From the NCBI GenBank assembly GCA_963766345.1, contig CAVXZL010000008.1, forward strand, positions 372,001-436,000: a stretch of 64,000 nucleotides of DNA. Reading direction: 5' to 3'. The notes under the pieces are model-generated. The model had not been told where the DNA came from. It did not search any database and saw only the letters and a program-made list of their open reading frames with translations. Every line of letters begins with the position of its first letter. Within the stretch, counting starts at the first letter, position 1. Of the stretch, positions 18,154-24,328 are shown one piece after another. Both the position numbers and the translations under genes were made by a program. The stretch comes from DASVFB01 sp963766345. Lineage in GTDB: Bacteria; Actinomycetota; Thermoleophilia; Gaiellales; Gaiellaceae.

Positions 18154-18176
18154 GAAACGGACCGGCGGTCCGTTTC
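18154..18176. promoter_or_regulatory. perfect palindrome, TetR-type operator candidate
   Basis: Arms GAAACGGACC and GGTCCGTTTC are perfectly complementary around a 3-bp GGC centre. The site lies in the 121-bp divergent gap, 17 bp from the sigma-factor start. Symmetric GGACC/GGTCC sites of this kind are typical of TetR-family operators, yet no TetR gene is adjacent; the nearest is at 4282-4884. Confidence 0.5.
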
Positions 18177-18258
18177 GCGGCATCGCGGTGTCTTTGACGT
18201 CCGCACAACCGCGAATCGGAGATGAGCTGATGCAGAAGCAACGTTGGGTGCCCGCAAA

Positions 18259-19545
18259 GTGAGCAGCGCGCTCGCACGTGTGTGCGCCGTTTGGCGTACA
18301 GGCCTACCGAGGCCTGTCCTCGTTCTTCAGGGCGGGAACGCGCTCAACTACTTCGGCACCGGACTGATCCTTCCCTTCGAGATCATCTACCTCCACGCGG
18401 TCCGCGGCTTCTCGACGGCGACCGCGGGACTGGTGCTGGCGACGGTCATGGGCACGGCCGCAGTGGTAACGCTCCCTTCGGGTGCGCTCCTCGATCGTTT
18501 CAGTGCGAAACGGATCCTGATCGCGGGCAATGTTGTGAACGCACTCGGCTACGGGGGCTTGGCGTTTGTCGACCGTCCTTGGCAAGGCTTCGTCTGCTCG
18601 GCCGTCGCCGGTGCCGGCTTCGGATTCGTGGGAACCGCCGGCCAAGTCATGACCTTGACCCTGGTCCCGGCGGAGCAGCGCGCCGCATCGACCGCGCTCC
18701 GACGAGTCGCAGGCAACTTCGGTCTCGGCCTCGGCGCGACGGTTGCGGGCTTCATCGTCGCGGCCACCCATCATCACCTCCAGGCGTTCCAGGGCCTCTA
18801 CCTCTTCGACGCAGTCACGTTCGTCGTCTTCGCGCTGGTTGTGCTCGTCTGGATCCCGGATCCTGGCCTCGCGGATGCCCCGTCGGCGAGCGAGGGCGCA
18901 CGGGGTTTCCGAGCTGTTGCTCGGGATCGGCTCTTGCTCGCCTTGATCGCGGGCAACCTCACGCTCGTGATGATCGGCGGCGCGTTCTTCTCCTTCATCC
19001 TCCCGCCGTTTGCGGAGGCGCATACACCTGTCGGGCCCGTTGGGATCGGTGTCGTCGTCTTCATCAACACCTTCTTCATCGTCGTAGCGCAGGTACCGGC
19101 GACACGCGTGGTGGCGCGGATGCGCCGCACTCACGCTTTGTTCGCCACCAGCGCCATATTCGCAGTCGGCCTGCTCGCGGTCCTGCTCGCAACGCTCACG
19201 CAGTCGACGCTCGCCGCTACCACGGTCTTGGCCGGCGTCGCGATCCTGATCGCGATCGCTGAGTGTGGCCAGTTCATCGTGCTCGGCCCGCTAGTCGCGG
19301 AAATCGCGCCGCCGCATCTGCTCGGCCGCTACATGTCGCTCTACCAGCTCAGCTTCGTGGTCGGCGTGGCTCTCGGCCCCGCGGTCGGCGGCGTGCTGCT
19401 CGGAACAACGCCCGACGCCATCTGGTGGGGCGGCGCCGCTGCTCTAGCAGTGACGGGTGCCGGCTTCCTTCAACTCGGAAACCGGATACCCGACCCCCTC
19501 TTGCCGACGAAATCCCCGCCGCTGGCCGCGTCAGAGGCCACCTGA
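18259..19545 (+). CDS. MFS transporter
   Basis: With the GTG at 18259 the protein has 428 residues and about 12 membrane helices; a TTG at 18244 is an alternative. The helix 2-3 loop LPSGALLDRFSAKRILIAG is the MFS motif A. A cytosolic linker (IPDPGLADAPSASEGARGF) divides the two six-helix halves. It resembles drug-efflux members of the family. It is transcribed away from the sigma-factor gene, and its promoter region holds the palindrome at 18154-18176, so repression by a TetR-like protein is plausible. Confidence 0.88.
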   Translation: MSSALARVCAVWRTGLPRPVLVLQGGNALNYFGTGLILPFEIIYLHAVRGFSTATAGLVLATVMGTAAVVTLPSGALLDRFSAKRILIAGNVVNALGYGGLAFVDRPWQGFVCSAVAGAGFGFVGTAGQVMTLTLVPAEQRAASTALRRVAGNFGLGLGATVAGFIVAATHHHLQAFQGLYLFDAVTFVVFALVVLVWIPDPGLADAPSASEGARGFRAVARDRLLLALIAGNLTLVMIGGAFFSFILPPFAEAHTPVGPVGIGVVVFINTFFIVVAQVPATRVVARMRRTHALFATSAIFAVGLLAVLLATLTQSTLAATTVLAGVAILIAIAECGQFIVLGPLVAEIAPPHLLGRYMSLYQLSFVVGVALGPAVGGVLLGTTPDAIWWGGAAALAVTGAGFLQLGNRIPDPLLPTKSPPLAASEAT

Positions 19546-19849
19546 TGCGCCGAGGCATGGCGGGGGCGGGGATCCTCTGACCGGGCGCCATCGCAGTGAC
19601 ACAGCGCGGCGAAGCCGATGTCAAGGCCGCGATGCGCGCGCAGCGCTGGGCAAACGTACTCAGGCGCTGCCAATCAGGCGACAGAGGCCTGGGTTGCGCG
19701 AGCGCGATTACGCCCGAACTCGCGGTGGCAAGCCTCGCAACGCGCCGAGGTATGCACCGGGGTCTGCACGCGAGGCGCTTTCGGGGCATGCCTGTCACAA
19801 ATGACCCGCTCAGCTAAGCCAAAACGGTCGCACTTTGTGACTCAGAAAG
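19546..19849. other. 304-bp region without a recognised gene
   Basis: The stretch lies between the MFS stop and the left end of the integrated element. Frames are open on both strands because of base composition, but none has a ribosome site and convincing protein character. A segment at 19674 (CAGGCGACAGAGG) resembles one at 22960 inside the element (CAGGCGACAAAGG). I see nothing else in it. Confidence 0.4.
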
Positions 19850-19871
19850 GCATACGGGATTCGAACCCGTG
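19850..19871. repeat. distal attachment site (copy of tRNA-Glu 3' end)
   Basis: The 22 bp are identical to 25222-25243 and contain the T-arm pattern GGGATTCGAACCC. The adjoining bases differ, except for an AGA 5-7 bp outside both copies. No complete tRNA can be folded here, so it is a duplicated fragment. Confidence 0.65.
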
Positions 19872-19939
19872 TCCGGCGAGGAGGCAGTCCCGGAGCCGCT
19901 TCGCAGGAAACTCGCTGAGCTAAGGGCGCGAAACTCTGA

Positions 19940-20122
19940 GCGAGCTGGCGATGGAACGCCAGTGAGCTCCTTCTTAAGAAGGCGGGCGAGTACGAGGTTC
20001 TCGCTGCTTCGTACTCGGAGCGAGCCGCGTTCGATCCGGAGAACGGTCGCGCGGCGGTTGGATTCACTCTCGCTGCGCTGGTGCTGCGCGAGCTCGCTGA
20101 CGTCTTGGAAGAAGCCGCGTGA
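19940..20122 (+). pseudogene. start-less coding remnant at the left end of the element
   Basis: From 19940 to the TGA at 20120-20122 one frame reads like a helical protein (KKAGEYEVLAASYSERAAF, then LAALVLRELADVLEEAA). An in-frame stop at 19937 and the lack of any ATG, GTG or TTG after it leave no start. Its stop overlaps the GTG of the next gene as GTGA, the usual coupling in this genome. It is probably the 3' end of a gene truncated near the left border. Confidence 0.4.
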
Positions 20123-21120
20123 GCTCGTCGCGGGTCGTCGGTTCCGGTTGGCATGACACGTACCTGCGGTGGGACATTTCAACGCCTGAGGCTGTCGTCG
20201 GTCGGCTCGAGGGATTGCCCGCGCGAGGTCCGTCGCTGTCTGCGCACGGAAGGCGGCTCTACGCGGAGAGCGATCGCTTCGGTCGCTGGAACCATCTTCT
20301 CGGTCCGCGTCACGTCCTCGTGAGCTGGACCGTCCACACTCCGAATTATGGCGTGATCCGTCGTCTCGAGCTCCAGGCGCATCGCGGCGATGAGGGCGAA
20401 GACGACCTCTGCCCGCCGACTGAGTTCGAGGCGCGGTGGCTCGGCGTGCAACAGCGAATGGCGATGGTGGGTGTCCTCCCGGTCACTGAGCCGCGGTACG
20501 TTCGCGTCGATCCCGCCGTCGACGTCGTGTTCGATGATCCGAACGACGGGTGGAAGGTGCTCGAAGTGCTGCGGAACGCGCGGTGGCCGCGCGGCTGGTA
20601 CGCGACTTACGAGGGACCGCCTCCGCACACGACGGTTGCGATCAAGTCGCGGAAGAAGATCGTTGGACGTGCTTACTGCCGAAACTCGAAGCTAAGAAAC
20701 GGTCGGCCACGGTGGGGCAAGTTGCGGTTTGAGGCCCAACAGACGTTCGAGTGGGCGACGGCGCGTCCGGTCGCGGAGCTCGCGAACCCGGTTGCTCCTG
20801 GGATGTTCTGGAGCTCCGTGTTCGGCGCTGGCACGCCGTCCGGCAGAGTGACGCGCATGGCGAAGGAGGTTGAGGCGATGAAGCTGATCGAGCGCGTGCA
20901 ACTGGGCGAGCTCGGGTACGCGCAGTACGAACGAATGACAGCGTTCCTGACCGCTGAAAGGCTCGGGCTTGCTGACAAGGTCTACGCGGCAGGGACACGT
21001 CGCTCTCGTCAGCGGGAGGCTCGCGAGCTCGGCCTGGCTCCCGCTGACGCTGACCTCGTCGAGCTCGACGAATCATTGGACGAGCTCCTGGCGGTGCCTC
21101 GTTCTACGTGGGCTGCCTGA
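20119..21120 (+). CDS. probable phage/plasmid-type replication initiator
   Basis: The 333-residue protein starts at GTG with GGAAGAAG upstream. Its centre (VDPAVDVVFDDPNDGWKVLEVL, TTVAIKSRKKIVGRAYCRNSK, then GKLRFEAQQTF) resembles the replication proteins of filamentous phages and related actinobacterial elements, in which strands end in an R-x-Y-x-K/N-like segment and LRxExQ. I see no clear HUH (His-hydrophobic-His) motif, so the assignment rests on overall pattern and on context: a tRNA-integrated element with an integrase. Two strong hairpins follow within 200 bp. Another DNA-binding role is possible. Confidence 0.45.
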   Translation: MSSSRVVGSGWHDTYLRWDISTPEAVVGRLEGLPARGPSLSAHGRRLYAESDRFGRWNHLLGPRHVLVSWTVHTPNYGVIRRLELQAHRGDEGEDDLCPPTEFEARWLGVQQRMAMVGVLPVTEPRYVRVDPAVDVVFDDPNDGWKVLEVLRNARWPRGWYATYEGPPPHTTVAIKSRKKIVGRAYCRNSKLRNGRPRWGKLRFEAQQTFEWATARPVAELANPVAPGMFWSSVFGAGTPSGRVTRMAKEVEAMKLIERVQLGELGYAQYERMTAFLTAERLGLADKVYAAGTRRSRQREARELGLAPADADLVELDESLDELLAVPRSTWAA

Positions 21121-21127
21121 CGCGGTT

Positions 21128-21174
21128 CCGCCGGCCGCCGACGTGCCGCGAGAGCGGCACCCGGCCGCCGGCGG
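21128..21174 (+). terminator. two-tier GC hairpin after the replication gene
   Basis: Inner stem GTGCCGC/GCGGCAC (21143-21149 with 21154-21160) closes a GAGA tetraloop. Outer arms CCGCCGG/CCGGCGG (21128-21134 with 21168-21174) extend it. It starts 8 nt after the stop codon and has no T-run. It could be a terminator or part of a single-strand replication origin. Confidence 0.45.
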
Positions 21175-21298
21175 TTCTCGGCAGGACTGCACGGTGACAA
21201 GGTTCGACTGCATCGCCCAGTCTTTGCCGCTCTTACGAGCTCGACCTGGGCGGGGGACGCCTGAGGAGGCACGGCTATCCGCTGGCGACGCGGTGGTT

Positions 21299-21324
21299 CC
21301 AGGGGGTCTTGTAACACCCCCTGG
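21299..21324 (+). other. hairpin with CTTG loop, candidate replication origin
   Basis: A perfect 9-bp stem CCAGGGGGT/ACCCCCTGG presents the 8-nt loop CTTGTAAC. The CTTG tetranucleotide is the core of nick sites used by phiX174- and pC194-type rolling-circle initiators. The location, 180 bp downstream of a Rep-like gene, suits a double-strand origin. This is inference. Confidence 0.3.
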
Positions 21325-21421
21325 ACGTCAAGATCCTGACGGTGTCCTCGGTACGCCGGGTGAGACCGCACTTGGCTGGGCGAGCGTTCCGGAGTGACCC
21401 TTGACGGGCAATCAGTGAATC

Positions 21422-21553
21422 GTGAGCTTCACGGACAAGCTAGCGCGGTTCCTCAACGCGCTTGAGCCGCCGGGGCGAAAGCTTACGCCTGAACAGCAAG
21501 CGCGCCTTGATCGATCATGGGCGCACCTAGGCGCTGGGATGGGCGGAGGGTAG
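21422..21553 (+). CDS. 43-aa small protein, unknown
   Basis: A GTG-initiated frame encodes MSFTDKLARFLNALEPPGRK followed by LTPEQQARLDRSWAHLGAGMGGG. The amphipathic helix and balanced residue use look like real coding. No strong ribosome site is visible. It lies between the replication-type hairpins and the cupin gene. The function is unknown; it may be a small element-encoded regulator. Confidence 0.35.
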   Translation: MSFTDKLARFLNALEPPGRKLTPEQQARLDRSWAHLGAGMGGG

Positions 21554-21746
21554 AACCCACGCCAGCGTTCGCGTCGTCAGTCGAAGTGAGCCTCGCTTGC
21601 GCGAGTGCTCCCGTATGAGGCCCGAGGCTACGTCGTCTCGCGGGGGTGTCGCGCTCGCCAGACGGGCCAACCGACTAACCGTCCAACAATGGCAGAAGAG
21701 GAAAAATCGCTCGAACATCACACCGAGGAGAAGACCGTGAATGGCT

Positions 21747-21778
21747 GCGCGCCCGTCCGGTGTGGTGAACGGGCGCGC
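21747..21778 (-). terminator. perfect 10-bp hairpin after the cupin gene
   Basis: GCGCGCCCGT pairs perfectly with ACGGGCGCGC around a 12-nt loop, 18 nt past the cupin stop. No T-run follows. It is a plausible terminator for the leftward transcript. Confidence 0.5.
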
Positions 21779-21795
21779 CGGCGTGGGTTGCCTGG

Positions 21796-22308
21796 TCAGT
21801 GGCCGGGGGGCGGGCCTGGGGGGCCGAGGATCTCGAACCCGTTTCGCTTGGCGATCGGGGCGAGCCGCGCCATGTCCGGGTGGCCCTCCATGGGCGGGGG
21901 CAGGACGCGCTCGGGGGCGGGCTCGCCGACTTCCCGCTGGAATCCCTCGAACTGCATCGGCGCGAAGCCGACCAGCGCCCTCGCGCCGCCTGCCTCGGCG
22001 TAGAAGGTGTGCGGCACGCCCTTGGGGCCAAAGCCGAACGAGCCGGCGGTCAGGGAGAGGCGGGTGTCGGCGACCCAGAAGGTGATCTCGCCCTCGAGGA
22101 CGTAGAACCATTCGTCCTCCTCGGGATGGACGTGCCAGGGCGAGCCGACGCCTTCGGGCACCACGATCTCGGCCAGGCCGTATGCCCCGCCGGTGTCCTC
22201 GCGGCCGATCTTGATCGTCTGCAGCATCCCGAGCAGCCAGAACGCTTCACCCTCGTTCTCGTCCAGCGCGTACCCGGTCTGTGCGCGCTCCGGAGCGATG
22301 GTGGCCAT
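21796..22308 (-). CDS. cupin-domain protein
   Basis: I place the start at ATG 22308 (170 residues), 6 nt after GGGAG. The cupin motif 1 is SPWHVHPEEDEWFYVLEGEI, supplying metal ligands His-His-Glu, and motif 2 is GPKGVPHTFYAEAGGARALVGF with the fourth ligand His. Quercetinase- and oxalate-decarboxylase-like single cupins share this pattern, but the substrate is unknown. It is divergent from the MarR gene, with an operator-like inverted repeat in the 75-bp gap, so the MarR protein probably controls it. Cargo of the integrated element. Confidence 0.88.
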   Translation of the reverse strand: MATIAPERAQTGYALDENEGEAFWLLGMLQTIKIGREDTGGAYGLAEIVVPEGVGSPWHVHPEEDEWFYVLEGEITFWVADTRLSLTAGSFGFGPKGVPHTFYAEAGGARALVGFAPMQFEGFQREVGEPAPERVLPPPMEGHPDMARLAPIAKRNGFEILGPPGPPPGH

Positions 22309-22332
22309 ATGGGCTCCCTTCCCCGCCGTTGA

Positions 22333-22366
22333 TATGATCTGCGACTGTCTAACTAGCAACAGTTGC
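22333..22366 (+). promoter_or_regulatory. MarR operator and -10 box in the cupin/MarR divergent gap
   Basis: The inverted repeat GCAAC-A-GTTGC lies at 22356-22366 within TAACTAGCAACAGTTGCAG. A TATGAT that could be a -10 box for the marR direction is at 22333-22338, so the repeat would cover the transcription start. Sites of the form TAGCAAC/GTTGC are common for MarR-family proteins. Confidence 0.5.
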
Positions 22367-22383
22367 AGAGAGGACAATTGCAC

Positions 22384-22863
22384 ATGGGATCAGATCTGTC
22401 AAGTCCCTCGCCGGAGCGGCTCCACTGCTGGCGCCTCTACATCGAGAGCGCGCTAGCACTCATCGACGTACTCGACACCGAGCTCGAGCAGGCCGCTGGG
22501 ATCTCCCAGCGCTGGTACGACGTTCTCGTCCACCTCGAAGAGTCGCCCGAGGGCATCCCAATGAACGAACTCGCCGAGCGGATCCTCTACAGCAAGAGCG
22601 GCTTCACCCGAGTCGTCGACCGCATGGAAGACGGAGGACTCGTCCGCCGTGACCGCCCCGAACACGACCGACGCACGATCCCCATCGTCCTCACCGACAA
22701 AGGCACCCAGACGCTGGAGCGCGCCCGCCGCCACCACCGAGACGGAATCCAACGACACTTCTCCCAACACCTCACCAACGCCGACATCAAGGCCCTCACC
22801 CGCGCACTCGAAAAGATCAGCACCAACGCACGACCACTCCGCCCCGGCCGCATCCACGGCTAA
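22384..22863 (+). CDS. MarR-family transcriptional regulator
   Basis: ATG 22384 (159 residues) is preceded at 9 nt by GAGAGGA; a TTG at 22363 is an alternative. The winged helix is complete: GISQRWYDVLVHLEESPEGIPMNELAERILYSKSGFTRVVDRMEDGGLVRRDRPEHDRRTIPIVLTDKG, in family order. The helical ends form the dimer domain. It likely represses itself and the divergent cupin gene through the repeat at 22356-22366, responding to an aromatic or oxidising ligand. Confidence 0.9.
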   Translation: MGSDLSSPSPERLHCWRLYIESALALIDVLDTELEQAAGISQRWYDVLVHLEESPEGIPMNELAERILYSKSGFTRVVDRMEDGGLVRRDRPEHDRRTIPIVLTDKGTQTLERARRHHRDGIQRHFSQHLTNADIKALTRALEKISTNARPLRPGRIHG

Positions 22864-22960
22864 GACTTGCTGTGAAGGAAGCGAGTGCATATCACGCCTC
22901 GAGCCGACGTCACTGCGGGCGGGCCAAAACAGCGTGGGAGAAGGCCGCCGGCTCGCGTAC

Positions 22961-23012
22961 AGGCGACAAAGGTCTCGCCTGGGTCAGTGTTCTGCAATGA
23001 CCCCTGAAGGGG
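22961..23012. terminator. two hairpins in the convergent MarR/SRPBCC gap
   Basis: AGGCGA/TCGCCT (22961-22966 with 22975-22980) and CCCCT/AGGGG (23001-23005 with 23008-23012) lie between two convergent genes, where terminators are expected. Neither has a T-run. Confidence 0.35.
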
Positions 23013-23042
23013 AGTGAGCGGGCCCGATACGGCTGAGCTCGA

Positions 23043-23540
23043 TTAGCTGGGGGCCGTTTCCTTCTCTTCGAGCAGCGATCTGAGGTAGTCCTCCAGCTTG
23101 TCGTAGCCGCCTTCCTGGCCGTCGAACTTGGTCATGTGGTCGCGGCCCGCCTTGTCGCGGAACGCCAGCGTGATGGTCAGCGTGGTCACGCCGTCGGCTT
23201 GGTGCAGCTCGGTGGTCTCGACGGCGTCCGCGTTCGGCCACCCTTCGAACAGCCAGGTTGCGACCGTGCGGATCGGCGGCTCGACCTCCAGGTACGTCCC
23301 ACGAAACGAGCACTCAGTACCATCGGGCGTGATCGTGATGATGTGATAGTCGCCGCCGACGCGCAGGTCGACCGAGCACTCCGTCACCTGGTCGTCCCAT
23401 GGAGCGAACCAGTGGCGGAGATGCTCCGGCTTCGTCAGCACGTCGAAGACGAGCTCGAGAGGTGCGTCGAACGCACGCGTGGTGACGATCTCGAGCTCGC
23501 TCGGAAACTCGATGACTGACGATCGGTGCCGATGAGGCAT
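23043..23540 (-). CDS. SRPBCC/AHSA1-family protein
   Basis: ATG 23540 lies 2 nt after the ArsR stop, which sets the start (165 residues). The helix-grip fold is shown by TTRAFDAPLELVFDVLTKPEHLRHWFAPWDD, the central GGDYHIITITPDGTECSFRGTY, and the C-terminal helix GYDKLEDYLRSLLEEK. AHSA1/START-like proteins bind hydrophobic ligands. Pairs of ArsR repressor and SRPBCC protein are very common in actinobacteria; the ligand is seldom known. Cargo of the integrated element. Confidence 0.87.
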   Translation of the reverse strand: MPHRHRSSVIEFPSELEIVTTRAFDAPLELVFDVLTKPEHLRHWFAPWDDQVTECSVDLRVGGDYHIITITPDGTECSFRGTYLEVEPPIRTVATWLFEGWPNADAVETTELHQADGVTTLTITLAFRDKAGRDHMTKFDGQEGGYDKLEDYLRSLLEEKETAPS

Positions 23541-23542
23541 CA

Positions 23543-23908
23543 CTAGGGCTCTCCTTGCTGTTGGAGTTCCTTGAGATAGGTGTCCATGCGATCCAGGCGC
23601 TCGTTCCACGCTTGCTCGTACTTGGCCAACCAGTCGTGAAACGGCTGCAGGCGCGAGGGCTCGAGGCGGTAGAGCCGCCGGCGTCCTTCCGCCCGTGAGC
23701 TGACGAGCCCGACCTCGCCGAGTACCCGGAGGTGCTTGGAGACCTGAGGCTGCGACATCGAGAGGTCGTCCACAATCGCCCCCACCGCCTTCTCCCCTCC
23801 GATCAGAGCGTCGAGGATGGTGCGGCGGTGGGCATCGCCGATAGCGTTGAAGACGTCCGATGTCGTGGCGGCGCGGGCCAAGTCTCGATCATATTCCGAA
23901 ATAAGCAT
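23543..23908 (-). CDS. ArsR-family transcriptional regulator
   Basis: The winged helix is NAIGDAHRRTILDALIGGEKAVGAIVDDLSMSQPQVSKHLRVLGEVGLVSSRAEGRRRLYRLEP. No cysteine metal site is present, so it is a non-metal type member, as usual when partnered with an SRPBCC gene. The C-terminal helix WLAKYEQAWNERLDRMDTYL matches that subfamily. Translation from ATG 23908 would place the promoter at 23888-23915 inside the gene, so a downstream start (for example TTG 23881) is possible. Confidence 0.88.
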   Translation of the reverse strand: MLISEYDRDLARAATTSDVFNAIGDAHRRTILDALIGGEKAVGAIVDDLSMSQPQVSKHLRVLGEVGLVSSRAEGRRRLYRLEPSRLQPFHDWLAKYEQAWNERLDRMDTYLKELQQQGEP

Positions 23909-23915
23909 ATGTCAA
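23888..23915 (-). promoter_or_regulatory. sigma-70-type promoter and palindrome at the ArsR start
   Basis: On the minus strand TTGACA (23915-23910) and TATGAT (23893-23888) are separated by 16 nt. The spacer carries CATAT...ATATG half-sites that could be the ArsR operator. The promoter overlaps the first codons of the longest arsR frame. Confidence 0.5.
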
Positions 23916-24000
23916 GCCGGACGGTCAGGACGCAGCTGAGATGGCTGCGCTGAAGGGCTGACATGCGCGAGCATCCTTATGCTCGACTTGACACCTCTAC

Positions 24001-24015
24001 GTCTGTATGACAGAC
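24001..24015. promoter_or_regulatory. palindromic operator before the RHH gene
   Basis: GTCTGT-ATG-ACAGAC is a perfect 6-bp-arm inverted repeat 8 bp before the GTG start, with TTGACA at 23988-23993 just upstream. RHH proteins commonly bind such sites near their own start. Confidence 0.4.
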
Positions 24016-24022
24016 TCGCTAC

Positions 24023-24328
24023 GTGGCTCGCGCTGATAAGACCGTCGTTCTGAACGTCCGCGTCTCGGAGAATCAGGCGAAGTGGCTGCGGAAGGTCGCG
24101 GAGGAGCAGCACTCAGGCAACCTCAGCGAGGCAGTCCGACAGGCTCTGACGGACTCGTGGGTCCTGCGTCGTGTCCGTGAGGAATACGCGCAGCTGCAAG
24201 ACGAGATGGGCTTCCAGTTCCCGCGTCACATCGATGACAAGACGACTAGGGCGATCGAGATGTTCCTCGGCCCGTGGTCGAAGAGCCTGACGATGACGTG
24301 GGACGATGATGAGGCGAAGTGGGTCTGA
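24023..24328 (+). CDS. ribbon-helix-helix-like DNA-binding protein
   Basis: The 101-residue protein starts at GTG. Its first 50 residues fit an RHH (CopG/Arc) fold: a short strand KTVVLNVRVSENQAKWL followed by helices KVAEEQHSGNLSEAVRQALTDSW. The remainder is an acidic helix and tail. The integrase ATG lies inside its last codons (23-nt overlap), so the two are translationally coupled. In integrated elements, a small DNA-binding protein before int usually regulates it or acts as a directionality factor. An operator-like repeat lies just upstream. Confidence 0.65.
   Translation: MARADKTVVLNVRVSENQAKWLRKVAEEQHSGNLSEAVRQALTDSWVLRRVREEYAQLQDEMGFQFPRHIDDKTTRAIEMFLGPWSKSLTMTWDDDEAKWV

Noticed and set aside
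19841..19940. tRNA-like structure on the minus strand (CTCAGA...TCTGAG ends, T-arm, D-arm-like text)
   Set aside because: The 7 nt after the T arm do not pair with any 5' acceptor strand and no anticodon arm folds; only the 22-bp duplicated tRNA-Glu end is real.
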